Position numbers and translations under genes: made by a program. A DNA stretch of 64,000 nt. Source: Flavobacterium cerinum. GTDB lineage: Bacteria; Bacteroidota; Bacteroidia; Flavobacteriales; Flavobacteriaceae. This document shows, piece after piece, positions 9,721 to 18,278 of the stretch; position 1 is the first letter of the stretch, and every line of letters starts with the position of its first letter. The stretch lies in the NCBI RefSeq assembly GCF_024496085.1, contig NZ_CP101751.1:2170001-2234000 (forward strand), given 5' to 3'. The notes under the pieces are model-generated. The model had not been told where the DNA came from. It worked only from the letters and a program-made list of their open reading frames with translations, and ran no database searches.

Positions 9721-10635
9721 TTAATGTTTGAATAATTCTTTCAATGCGGGTTCATACCAAATATGATTTTCTACAGAATTTCCGGTATCGAAACAGAATA
9801 TGTAATTCGTAAAAGGAATAGTATAATACCCGAATAAGTCAGAAGGTAGTTCGGGGACGATATCTTTACTGTTTATGATAAAAGTAAGTCTGGCAGCATT
9901 GGTGTCATGGATTCTCTTTATTTCATTTGTGAAATTCAAATCACCGGAGCGAGGCATTCCGTAAGTAAAAAGGATAGGTGTAAGCCCGGGTGTTGTAAGC
10001 GTAATATCGTAGGTTAGTAATAATGCAATTGATCCTCCCATACTGTGACCGGTAATTCGTAAACGGGAAGGATTCCATTGTTGTATGATATGAAATAACG
10101 CTTCCCGTAAACCTTTGTATACGCTGTAGAACCCTTGTTCTATTTTAACCTCTTTTTCCGATCCTGAAAAGGATATAAACGGGACTTGACTAACTTCTAA
10201 ATCTTTAATCCAGTCCATAATGTTTTCCGTTCCTCTGATTGCAATAATGAGATCGCTCGGATCTGAATTGCTCTGATAAACATAAGACCAGACTTTTTCG
10301 TTTCCTTTGGCGATGTCGATCTGTAATCTTTCATCAATAATCGCTTTTTCGTTATTTAAGAGACTAAAAAATCGCAAAGATTCGATTTGGTGGTATCCGT
10401 CTAAAACGGGTCTTTGATCATAGACAGTCTGAACAGCATGCATCATAAATACTGCTTCATCGGGTTCAATAAAAGCTGCAAAGTTTTCTTCCGGACGCGG
10501 AGACGGAACCTGACACAATTGAATCCGACTTGGGAGTGGTGTCTTACAACAGGAAAAGAGTAGACAACAACAAAAAATAGCGATCAAAAGTCGAAAGCTG
10601 ATTTTTACGGCACTATATTGTAATAGAGATGACAT
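9721..10635 (-). CDS. Lipase class 3-like lipoprotein
   Basis: 304 residues. Lipoprotein signal (FRLLIAIFCCCLLFSCC), so probably membrane-anchored on the periplasmic or surface side. The body has the lipase_3 alpha/beta-hydrolase layout: AIRGTENIMDWIKDLE (oxyanion/lid side), GHSMGGSIALLL with nucleophile Ser near residue 197, then LFTYGMPRSGD, and a His near the C-terminus (NHIWYEP). Likely hydrolyses acylglycerols or phospholipids. It stands alone, convergent with the aminotransferase gene. Confidence 0.82.
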   Translation of the reverse strand: MSSLLQYSAVKISFRLLIAIFCCCLLFSCCKTPLPSRIQLCQVPSPRPEENFAAFIEPDEAVFMMHAVQTVYDQRPVLDGYHQIESLRFFSLLNNEKAIIDERLQIDIAKGNEKVWSYVYQSNSDPSDLIIAIRGTENIMDWIKDLEVSQVPFISFSGSEKEVKIEQGFYSVYKGLREALFHIIQQWNPSRLRITGHSMGGSIALLLTYDITLTTPGLTPILFTYGMPRSGDLNFTNEIKRIHDTNAARLTFIINSKDIVPELPSDLFGYYTIPFTNYIFCFDTGNSVENHIWYEPALKELFKH

Positions 10636-10736
10636 GGCTTATGATTAAACACAGATTAAATCTATGAAAATAGAAGTATATAGGTTGTTGAGCTATCTGT
10701 TTTGACTATTTAAAGGAGAGTATTGTCTTATATCTA

Positions 10737-10768
10737 TGAAAAAATCCGGATTGTATATCCGGATTTCA
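10737..10768 (-). terminator. Rho-independent terminator
   Basis: On the minus strand AAATCCGGAT and ATCCGGATTT pair around a short loop and run into six Ts. It lies 25 bases past the stop of the DUF6265-like gene. Confidence 0.8.
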
Positions 10769-10793
10769 TGTTGTTCTTTAGAAACGAATACGA

Positions 10794-11267
10794 TTATTTT
10801 ATACGCTTCATCGGGAATGTTTGTTTGCGTAGCTGGCCGTTTTTTGTTCCTGAAATTTCAGCGGTCAAAGCGTCCTGACTCTTTTTGGTATACATAATAA
10901 TTTGGGGAAAATCATGTTGTTTGTTCTCAAATACTAATTGTGTTTCGGTAACGGTTTTCGCAATAAAATGGACCGGCTTATTATTGTTCTGATCTTTAAC
11001 CGTTGGAATATAAAATAAGGTGTTATGATCCTGAATCAATTGTATAGTTTCAAATACAATAGTGTCTTTGTCTTTCAAAATATAACTTTTTCCAAGATAT
11101 TCCCGATCGTTTATTTTACGCCAGGTTTCATACATAATTCCTTTTGATGTTTTGTTTTCCCAGGTGCCGATTAACCATTCGGCTTTTTTAATAGCATCGG
11201 ATTGTGGTGCCGTTCCGGCTCCGAAAAAGGTAAAACCGGCAATTAAAAAGCATAGTGTTGTTTTCAT
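10794..11267 (-). CDS. Exported DUF6265-like protein
   Basis: About 157 residues from the ATG at 11265-11267 (MKTTLCFLI...), chosen because it begins a good signal peptide (ending near GAGTA); an upstream in-frame ATG at 11339 would put 24 unlikely residues in front. The mature part starts KKAEWLIGTWENKT, followed by ETWRKINDREYLGKSY and ENKQHDFPQIIMY, the pattern of the small lipocalin-like beta-barrel families (DUF6265/DUF1579-like) that bind small hydrophobic ligands. Function unknown. Its start is 75 bases from the stop of the AraC regulator gene upstream, so the two are likely cotranscribed. Confidence 0.75.
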   Translation of the reverse strand: MKTTLCFLIAGFTFFGAGTAPQSDAIKKAEWLIGTWENKTSKGIMYETWRKINDREYLGKSYILKDKDTIVFETIQLIQDHNTLFYIPTVKDQNNNKPVHFIAKTVTETQLVFENKQHDFPQIIMYTKKSQDALTAEISGTKNGQLRKQTFPMKRIK

Positions 11268-11341
11268 TTTTCTAATTATTGTATTGGATACCACAAAGTT
11301 GCAGGATATGTTTCTTTCGGAATTGTAAAAATGCGACAAAT

Positions 11342-12157
11342 TTATGCTGTACCGTAAAAAAGGGATGACATTTTTAAATGATCACCATAAAATTCTTTAG
11401 GCGTCAATCCGGTTAATTCTTTAAAATCTTTGATAAAATGAGCTTGATCATAATATTCACCCTGATAAGCTAAAGCCGTCAGGCTACTAAATTGTTGTGC
11501 CAGTAACATTTTGAGCGTGGCTTGCAGCCGAATGGTTTTAGAAAGTTGTTTCGGACTTAAACCGATAACAGTCGCAAATTTTCGTTCCAGTTGCCGACGG
11601 TTAATATGAACTTGTTTTGATAATTGATCAATTGAAAGTTGACCGCTTGCGGTTAAAATTGTTTCTACCGTTGTTTTTATAATCCGATCTATAGTGTGAA
11701 TATCCGTCAACCGATTTAATAAAAACGATTCGATTGCCTGTATTCGTTCACGGGTTGCAGTAGCATTGCCGATTTTTTGTCCGATTTCAAAACCTTCATT
11801 TCCAAAAAGCTTTTCAAGTGAAACAGCTGTGTTTTCCATCTCTTTGATCGGAATGGAAGCAAAAGGAAGGAATCCTTCGGGATGGAAACGAACGGAAAAG
11901 ATTCCGGTGACGCCGGTCGGTTCAATTTCCAATGGATGTGTTAGCTGACCGATTACAAAACAGCGCGGTTGAAGGATTGAATTTTGAGCATTTGTATATT
12001 GCCGGTACAAATCGCCATAGTGGAAAATCATTTCCATACAACCGTCCGGTACAATAGTTTGCCGCTCCGTATTGGGTTCTTCCTGACTTTCCAGTGTCCA
12101 ATAACATTTTACAAATTCCTGTAATGCTGATCCGGGTTCAAATGTCTGATAATCCAT
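11342..12157 (-). CDS. AraC-family transcriptional regulator
   Basis: 271 residues. N-terminal cupin-like sensing half of the DUF6597 type (FVKCYWTLES, IVPDGCMEMIFHYGD). C-terminal double helix-turn-helix AraC domain from about 165 to 260 (QLSKQVHINRRQLERKF, then LTALAYQGEYYDQAHFIKDFKELTG, with the usual 'LTPKEFY' end). Ligand unknown. It lies just upstream of the DUF6265-like gene on the same strand, and downstream of the exported esterase gene, which may be among its targets. Confidence 0.88.
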   Translation of the reverse strand: MDYQTFEPGSALQEFVKCYWTLESQEEPNTERQTIVPDGCMEMIFHYGDLYRQYTNAQNSILQPRCFVIGQLTHPLEIEPTGVTGIFSVRFHPEGFLPFASIPIKEMENTAVSLEKLFGNEGFEIGQKIGNATATRERIQAIESFLLNRLTDIHTIDRIIKTTVETILTASGQLSIDQLSKQVHINRRQLERKFATVIGLSPKQLSKTIRLQATLKMLLAQQFSSLTALAYQGEYYDQAHFIKDFKELTGLTPKEFYGDHLKMSSLFYGTA

Positions 12158-12209
12158 CGGAATTTTGAATTAGAAAGTTTGATATCTGGCTAAATTAAAA
12201 ATAAATAAC

Positions 12210-13037
12210 CTAATGCTGCTTTTTAAAAAGCCATTTCGGAATCGCATCGGTTAACAAAAAGGGGATCATGATATTGTGATGATTCAGATATGGAAATGAA
12301 GTGAATACCAGTTTTTTGTTGCCTTTTAATCTTCTGAACAACATTTCGCTACCCGGATAAGGGTTTTCATCATCTTTTTCACCATGAATGAGCCATATTT
12401 TTTTGGTAACCAATTTATCGGTATTCGAAAGATCCGGAACACCGGCAATGGAAACAAGAGCCGCAAATTGATCCGGATTCATAGAAAACAGATTCTGAGC
12501 GGTAGAAGCACCCATTGAATAACCAACAAGATAAATCCGATTGCGATCGATATTCGGATATTCCTGCTGTATTTTACGAATAAGATCTAATAACAGGACA
12601 ACCTCATCAGAAGGTTTGGCTACTAAACCGTTACCCGTATCCGTATAATTTGATGAACGCCGACTAAATTGCGGAGCTAATACAAAACATTTATAAGTCG
12701 TATATATCGTATCCCGAACCCATATCCGGGCTAAAGGTTCCAGTTGATTTTCGTTGTCGGTTCCAATCCGACTGGAATTATGGAATGTAATAACTAACGG
12801 ATATTTTAGGGTTGTATCATAATCTTTCGGTGTAAGAAACCGATACGGAATAGTAACATCCTTGTTTTGATACATCCGTTTTTTGTAATTGTCAACCGGA
12901 AGTTTATTGAGTTGTTTTTTAACCGTGATGGCGTAAAGACTGTCTATATGTGTCGTGTCTGAAAGTTGCTGTTGTGCAGTAACCACAGTTGTGAATAAGA
13001 AAAGGATTAAGGCTATAGAAGGTTTAAAATAGATCAT
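12210..13037 (-). CDS. Exported alpha/beta-hydrolase (esterase/PHB depolymerase-like)
   Basis: About 275 residues from the ATG at 13035-13037 (MIYFKPS...), chosen because it opens directly into a signal peptide ending TAQ; the longer frame adds 22 residues without support. The body is a dienelactone-hydrolase or feruloyl-esterase-like fold: YPLVITFHNSS (oxyanion region), RIYLVGYSMGAST (nucleophile Ser), IWLIHGEKDDENP (Asp) and a C-terminal LNHHNI (His). Likely periplasmic esterase or peptidase. It follows the TonB receptor gene by 75 bases on the same strand, so it may be the second gene of that transcript and process what the receptor imports. Confidence 0.8.
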   Translation of the reverse strand: MIYFKPSIALILFLFTTVVTAQQQLSDTTHIDSLYAITVKKQLNKLPVDNYKKRMYQNKDVTIPYRFLTPKDYDTTLKYPLVITFHNSSRIGTDNENQLEPLARIWVRDTIYTTYKCFVLAPQFSRRSSNYTDTGNGLVAKPSDEVVLLLDLIRKIQQEYPNIDRNRIYLVGYSMGASTAQNLFSMNPDQFAALVSIAGVPDLSNTDKLVTKKIWLIHGEKDDENPYPGSEMLFRRLKGNKKLVFTSFPYLNHHNIMIPFLLTDAIPKWLFKKQH

Positions 13038-13112
13038 ATCGTGGCAACATATTCTTTTTGTAAAATAACGAATTCCTTTATTTTTTTCAAAGCCGGATCG
13101 CATATAATAAGC

Positions 13113-15494
13113 TTATTGTGCCCGATTGTTTTCGTCAAATTGAACTTTTTTTGTAGCACCGTTAATCGTTTCATTTCCGAATTTATAGGTTACAGATATA
13201 TTGAAAAAACGATTACTGGATCGATTTGTGTAGGTCGATAAAAAGTTCGTAAAATATTCATCACCCCTTGATCGTGTTGTTGCAAATACGTCATTTAGCA
13301 GAATCGAATAAGAGAGTTTTTTATCCAATACGCTTCCTTTTAAGCCGATATTGCTTCTGAAATAGCTATAATATTGCGTATTTCCATATCGGTAGGGTGT
13401 ATTCCCGTCTAGGGTTACAATGACAGACAATGTTTTATCTCTTTTAATAAAAAAGGTATTGGTCAGATTACATTCGCTAAAAAAACTGCCGGCTGCGGCA
13501 ATTACTTCTTCTGAATGGGATTTTGCTTCCAGATAATTGCTTTGTAATGTGACTGTATTTTCCATCCAGCTTAATTTATTTTGCGTATAATTGATTTCAA
13601 AACCGTATCCGTATTGCGTAAAAAAGTTTTCAATTCTTTCTACGTTTACGCCGTCAACAAAGCGTATTACACGATCCCAGTTGTCGGTCGAACGAACATA
13701 ATACATATTGACGTTGAAATTGTTTTTTAGGGTATAGTTCAGTTCAACGGAATTGCTGAAGGAAGGTTTTAAATACGGATTTCCTTCTTCGTATTCATAA
13801 ACGGAAAAGTATTTTCGATACGGATTCAAATTCTGGAAATTGGGTCGGTTGATTCTTCTGGAATAACTTAAACTAAAACTATGATCGGAATTCGGTTTAT
13901 AAGATAAATAACCGGTTGGAAAAAATTGCCCGTATCGACTGGAATGGGTTACATTTTGATTGGGTGATGTGCCTTCCAACGTCGTATATTCATAGCGTAA
14001 GCCTACTTTGGTTTCCCATTTGGAGCTCAGTTTTTTCATCAAGCTGAAATAGGCCGCAAAATTATTTTCCTTATAAAAGAAATCATTGCTTAAAAGCGGA
14101 TTTAAAACCGGAAAGTTATTGATTACGTTATAGTTTTTGAGTAAGGCATCGTTTTGGATTGCCGTGTATTTTATCCCGAATTCGCCGTCAATGGTAAACA
14201 TTTTTTTCTCCAGATCGGCTTGCAATGCATATATTTTATAACGGCTGTAATTGGTATTTACGATCGTATTTTCGGAATCGTTTTCGTAGGTAACCGACCA
14301 TTTATCGGCATCGGTTTTGGCATCCAGAAAATTACCCGAAAGGCGAAGCATTGTGCCGATAGTGTCTAGTTTCAAATCGTAAAACAACGTACCGGAATGA
14401 TAATGGTTTTGTAAGCTGTCATTGGAAGCCGACTGAAATTGTTTTTCACTGGTTCCGACTTTTCGATACGTATTGATTTGAAATAATTTGATAGCATTCA
14501 TAGTCGAATAATTATAATTAAAACCGAGTACGCTTTTGGCATTTAATTGGTATTCCGACTTTATACTGGGATTTAAAAGCGGGGATTTATGAAGTACTTC
14601 TTCTTTAGTGTCCCAATAGTCACCGTTGTAATAATTGAGTGTGTTTTCGGAATTTTGTTGTCGTCTGAAATTACTGCCGTTAAAACCGAATGACATCGAA
14701 AGACGCTCATTCTGATAGTTAAATGTACTTCCGATGCGCCCGGAGTTTAGTTTGGATTTCGAATATAAATTGCCACCGGTCTGTAGCGAAGCATTCCATC
14801 CTAATTTTACGTTTTTCTTTAAAATAATGTTGATTAATCCGCTTTGACCTTCGGCTGTATATTTTGCAGGAGGTGTAGTGATGACTTCTATTTTTGCAAT
14901 ATCATCCGATCGGATACTTTTCAGATAATTTTGAAGATCTTCACCTTGTAAATTCAATAATCGGTCATTGATCATCACTGCGACAGAACTTTTACCAGCA
15001 ATGGAAATCGCATTATCCGTAACTTTTACAAGCGGTGTATTCGATAACGCTTCTAGTGCATCGGTACCTTGTGAACTAATCGAATTTTCAACATTAAAAA
15101 CAGTTCGGTCGACCTTGCGTTCAATTAATTTTTTTCGGGTCGTAACGGTTACTTCCTCCAGGTTTTTTTGAAGACCTGCCGGTTCGTGTAAGATGATGTT
15201 TCTTATCGTATCATCTTTAATTGTGATCATTTCTAATAATAAGGTAGTATTCTGTTTTGAAATTTCGAAAAAGTAATTACCGGCCGGTATTTCGATCTTA
15301 TAATAACCGTTTTTGTCGGTAATGCCGGTTTTCGTAATAGTAGTATTATTAATTGTTAAAAGCGCACTTTCTACAGGATTATCAGTATTGTCTTTTAGTA
15401 TTCCGCTAATGGTTTGTGAGTAGGTTGGTAAGGAACATAGCCAAAAAAAGAACAATAGTATTCTTCCGGTATAAACAGACTTTACAGCTATCAT
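13113..15494 (-). CDS. TonB-dependent outer-membrane receptor with carboxypeptidase-regulatory-like domain
   Basis: 793 residues. Signal peptide to about TYSQ (27). Residues about 28-115 form a CarboxypepD_reg-like beta-sandwich (ISGILKDNTDNPVESALLTI). A TonB plug follows (QGTDALEALSNTPLVKV, IEVITTPPAKYTAEGQSGLINIIL), then a long outer-membrane barrel of the OMP_b-brl_3 type ending SVTYKFG. Shorter than SusC (about 1000 residues) and without an adjacent SusD, so more like the peptide- or metal-related receptors. A two-repeat LytTR-like site lies about 80-112 bases upstream of its start. The HK/RR pair and S9 peptidase beside it suggest a role in peptide sensing or uptake (inference). Confidence 0.88.
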   Translation of the reverse strand: MIAVKSVYTGRILLFFFWLCSLPTYSQTISGILKDNTDNPVESALLTINNTTITKTGITDKNGYYKIEIPAGNYFFEISKQNTTLLLEMITIKDDTIRNIILHEPAGLQKNLEEVTVTTRKKLIERKVDRTVFNVENSISSQGTDALEALSNTPLVKVTDNAISIAGKSSVAVMINDRLLNLQGEDLQNYLKSIRSDDIAKIEVITTPPAKYTAEGQSGLINIILKKNVKLGWNASLQTGGNLYSKSKLNSGRIGSTFNYQNERLSMSFGFNGSNFRRQQNSENTLNYYNGDYWDTKEEVLHKSPLLNPSIKSEYQLNAKSVLGFNYNYSTMNAIKLFQINTYRKVGTSEKQFQSASNDSLQNHYHSGTLFYDLKLDTIGTMLRLSGNFLDAKTDADKWSVTYENDSENTIVNTNYSRYKIYALQADLEKKMFTIDGEFGIKYTAIQNDALLKNYNVINNFPVLNPLLSNDFFYKENNFAAYFSLMKKLSSKWETKVGLRYEYTTLEGTSPNQNVTHSSRYGQFFPTGYLSYKPNSDHSFSLSYSRRINRPNFQNLNPYRKYFSVYEYEEGNPYLKPSFSNSVELNYTLKNNFNVNMYYVRSTDNWDRVIRFVDGVNVERIENFFTQYGYGFEINYTQNKLSWMENTVTLQSNYLEAKSHSEEVIAAAGSFFSECNLTNTFFIKRDKTLSVIVTLDGNTPYRYGNTQYYSYFRSNIGLKGSVLDKKLSYSILLNDVFATTRSRGDEYFTNFLSTYTNRSSNRFFNISVTYKFGNETINGATKKVQFDENNRAQ

Positions 15495-15570
15495 GTTTTT
15501 TAATTGTACTTGGGGTTTATTTGATAATAGAAGAAGTCAAATATAAAAACTACCAAAAGTCAGCCTTTGC

Positions 15571-15606
15571 TTTTTTATACAAAAGGGTACTTTTTTTATA
15601 CCAAAA
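15571..15606 (-). promoter_or_regulatory. Candidate LytTR operator upstream of the TonB receptor gene
   Basis: On the minus strand two direct repeats TTTGGTATAAAAA and TTTTGTATAAAAA spaced exactly 21 bp apart (GTATA cores at 15597-15601 and 15576-15580). LytTR proteins are known to bind two 9-bp direct repeats separated by about 12 bp, i.e. a 21-bp period. Nearly the same sequence lies upstream of the S9 peptidase gene. Confidence 0.55.
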
Positions 15607-15642
15607 TAACGTATTGTAATTCCTGTTTTTCGGAGCTAATTG

Positions 15643-15675
15643 TTTCGTATAAAAAGTTAAATGATTGGTATAATT
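15643..15675 (+). promoter_or_regulatory. Candidate LytTR operator upstream of the TapB-like gene
   Basis: Plus-strand direct repeats TTTCGTATAAAAA and ATTGGTATAATTA with GTATAA cores at 15647 and 15668, again 21 bp apart. It is the third copy of this arrangement around the LytTR two-component system, in the orientation expected for the gene starting at 15729. Confidence 0.5.
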
Positions 15676-15728
15676 ATACAGATCGTATTGGAGTGACAAG
15701 AATAGTTTTACGGTAAAAAATAAAAATT

Positions 15729-16397
15729 ATGAAAGCACTATCCGTATTCCTTTTATTCCTCATTTATAGTTTTATCAAAAATTCGAATGACTGCTCGTCC
15801 TGTTATTATTTTAAAAATAACAACGAGATAACCTTTATGAAATACAATGCTAAAGGCGAAAAAATCGGAAAAGAAATTGCATTGGTAGAAAAGATTGATG
15901 CCGGTAAATCCGGTTATAAATTGATGAAATATGATAAAAATGACACCTTTAAAGAAGAGTCCTTTGCCACGGTTACCTGTACCAATGATGCTTTAAAGAT
16001 CGGTTTTCAGATTCCGAATGAGGTAGCTGATAATTCAGGATCAGCGTATTATATGTATCCGTCAGCGATGAAAGTGGGACAGCTATTGGAGGGAAGCATC
16101 AGTTTTGCGGTTAAAACCAAAGTAAACGGTAAAAAAACAGACATTTCATTTAGTGTCAAAGACCGAAAAGTAGTCGACACTGAAAAGGTAACCATACCTT
16201 ATGGAACGTATGATTGTTATAAAATTCAATACAATCTGACCGTTAAGTTTAAGGTAATCGGCATTGCAATACCGATGAATTTAAAGATTATCGAATGGTT
16301 TAGTCCCGGTTTCGGCGTAGTTAAAACCGAAGCCTATAATAAAGACGGCAATCTGGAGGAAACTTCGGTACTAACCTCGATTCGGATAAAAAAATAG
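15729..16397 (+). CDS. Exported TapB/DUF3108-like protein
   Basis: 222 residues with an N-terminal hydrophobic segment (ALSVFLLFLIYSFI) and then CSSCYYF. The rest is a beta-rich domain: NEITFMKYNAKGEKIGKE, a central VTIPYGTYDCYKIQYN and a C-terminal EWFSPGFGVVKTEAY, the pattern of TapB/DUF3108-type periplasmic proteins. Function unknown. It is convergent with the LytTR regulator gene (8 bases between stops) and is preceded by a candidate LytTR operator, so it is probably a target of that system. Confidence 0.75.
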   Translation: MKALSVFLLFLIYSFIKNSNDCSSCYYFKNNNEITFMKYNAKGEKIGKEIALVEKIDAGKSGYKLMKYDKNDTFKEESFATVTCTNDALKIGFQIPNEVADNSGSAYYMYPSAMKVGQLLEGSISFAVKTKVNGKKTDISFSVKDRKVVDTEKVTIPYGTYDCYKIQYNLTVKFKVIGIAIPMNLKIIEWFSPGFGVVKTEAYNKDGNLEETSVLTSIRIKK

Positions 16398-16405
16398 ATA
16401 TTGGT

Positions 16406-17113
16406 TTAGTTTTCTAAAAAGCAATCGATAAACGCTTTGCGATACGTATTTCCTAACGGTAATTCGGTTTCATTTATAAAAACGGTATTGGTACCCACTG
16501 AAGTTACCTGATTTTTATTTACAATATAGGATTTACTGATGCGTTTAAATTGACTTTCCGGTAAATAGGCATGAATTGTTTTCAGGTTCATGGCTGTAAT
16601 GATTTTGTTGTCTTTGATATGAATCACGGAATAGTCTTTCATTCCTTCGATATAGCAGATGTCTTTATGCAGGATTTTATACACCCTGCGATCGGCCTTT
16701 ACGATAATGGTATTTTCTTCCAGTGCATCCGGTTTTGATTTTTCGAAATCATCCGACAGGAAAAAATGATATTCGATTGCTTTGGTAACGGCTTTTAGAA
16801 AACGTTCTTCCCAAATGGGTTTTACCAGATAATCCAGTGCGTCAATTTCATAGCTTTCCAATGCATATTGTTGATGTGCCGTAGTAAAAATGATGAGGGT
16901 CTTTTTAGGAATACTACGGGCAAATTCAATACCGCTCACGCCGGGCATTTGTATGTCCAGAAAGATAAGATCGACCGGATTATTTTCGATATATTCCCGC
17001 GCTTCCCGTGCATTTTTAAATAATCCTTTTACGATAAGAGAAGGCACTTTGGCGGTTAACGAAAGTAATCCCTGGCGGGCAATCGGTTCGTCATCTACAA
17101 TAATACAATTCAT
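16406..17113 (-). CDS. LytTR-family response regulator
   Basis: 235 residues. Receiver domain at 1-120 with the acidic pair in DDEPIA, phospho-acceptor Asp in DLIFLDIQMPG (about 54) and the Lys in LDYLVKP. LytTR DNA-binding domain at about 135-235 (IIVKADRRVYKILHKDICYIEGMKDYSVIH split over two strands, SQFKRISKSYIVN). It overlaps the 3' end of the histidine kinase gene by 4 bases, so they form a two-component pair. Three 21-bp-period direct repeats nearby match the spacing of known LytTR sites, suggesting control of the receptor, TapB-like and peptidase genes. Confidence 0.93.
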   Translation of the reverse strand: MNCIIVDDEPIARQGLLSLTAKVPSLIVKGLFKNAREAREYIENNPVDLIFLDIQMPGVSGIEFARSIPKKTLIIFTTAHQQYALESYEIDALDYLVKPIWEERFLKAVTKAIEYHFFLSDDFEKSKPDALEENTIIVKADRRVYKILHKDICYIEGMKDYSVIHIKDNKIITAMNLKTIHAYLPESQFKRISKSYIVNKNQVTSVGTNTVFINETELPLGNTYRKAFIDCFLEN

Positions 17114-18165
17114 AGTGTGATGGTTAAGCTTACAAAAAATTCGGTATTTTGATTTTCAATAATCAGCTGGTTTTTTTCCGGAAAAAGTAATTGTAATCTT
17201 TTTTTGATATTGACCAAACCTAATCCGTTGTGTTCCGTAACGACATCACTTGTAATGCCAATGGAATTCCGACAACTGAAAAGTAAAATATTTTTTTCCA
17301 GATGAAAATGAACGGTTACAAAGGGATTTTCCTGATCAATATGTTTTACGGAGTTTTCAATAAAAGGAATGAATAATAAAGGCGGTAAAAATACGTCTTT
17401 CTGCTCTCCGGTTATTTCGATGTTATATTTGAAATTGTCTTTTCGTAGGGATTCGACAAAAAGAAAGTTTTTAATAAAGGCAATATCTGATTTTAAAGAA
17501 ACGCGATCACCGGTACCGCTATAGATCTGATACCGCAATAATTCCGATAAATTAAGAATGAGTTTCGATGCCAGTCCGGGATTGCTTTCGGTTAATATGT
17601 TGATGTTATTCAGCGTGTTGAATAAAAAATGGGGGGATAGTTGGTTTTTTAAAATCGCAAGTTCATTTTCAAAATTTACTTGTTGTAACTGATTAAGCTG
17701 TTCCAGGTTTTTTAGCCAGTAACCTAATATTTTAATAAATATCGGTATAGAAATCAGCACCATAAAGGTTAGCGAAAAATAGAGAAACCGAATGAGTAAT
17801 TTCGATGGAACAATAGGGTATATGGTATCGAGGTTGGGTTCAAAATGGAAATACAGCAGATATTCGACAGTAGTGATAAGAATAAAGATAATCAGTGCTG
17901 TAAGCGATATTCCGGTGATAAAAGCAGCGATTCGTCCTTTTAACAGGTATTTTGGAACCAAAAAATAAATGGTAAAATACGAGGCTGCCATGACATAGAC
18001 AAAGTCAAGAATCTTACCGTAAAAAATAACCGTAGAAGTGATGCCCTGATTGACCGGGATAAAATAAATAAGAAAAAAAACAAAAAAGAGTAGGTGTCTC
18101 ATTATGCGATATTTCGGAGACAACAAAAACTCTTTCCATATGGGAAAAGCAGTATCGGATTGCAT
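17110..18165 (-). CDS. Sensor histidine kinase of the LytS/YehU type
   Basis: 351 residues. Four hydrophobic segments in the first 150 residues (LLFFVFFLIYFIPV; VYVMAASYFTIYFLV; FITGISLTALIIFILITTV; FLYFSLTFMVLISIPIFI) form an integral-membrane sensor with no large periplasmic loop. The cytoplasmic part carries the His_kinase domain (LKNQLSPHFLFNTLNNINIL, phospho-acceptor His) and an ATPase domain with PPLLFIPFIENSVKH and GLGLVNIKKRL. Partner of the overlapping LytTR regulator. The signal sensed is unknown. Confidence 0.92.
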   Translation of the reverse strand: MQSDTAFPIWKEFLLSPKYRIMRHLLFFVFFLIYFIPVNQGITSTVIFYGKILDFVYVMAASYFTIYFLVPKYLLKGRIAAFITGISLTALIIFILITTVEYLLYFHFEPNLDTIYPIVPSKLLIRFLYFSLTFMVLISIPIFIKILGYWLKNLEQLNQLQQVNFENELAILKNQLSPHFLFNTLNNINILTESNPGLASKLILNLSELLRYQIYSGTGDRVSLKSDIAFIKNFLFVESLRKDNFKYNIEITGEQKDVFLPPLLFIPFIENSVKHIDQENPFVTVHFHLEKNILLFSCRNSIGITSDVVTEHNGLGLVNIKKRLQLLFPEKNQLIIENQNTEFFVSLTITL

Positions 18166-18278
18166 AGTCAGTATTAAAATTCAGATGAACTGTCTGATTG
18201 ATAGTAAACGGTTACTATTGTTAAATATAATTAATTTATAAACGGATAGCGAAGGAATATAAGGTTTGTTGTTGTATT

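Noticed and set aside
10794..11339. Longer start of the DUF6265-like protein at 11339
   Set aside because: It would place 24 residues before a good signal peptide; the ATG at 11265-11267 fits better.
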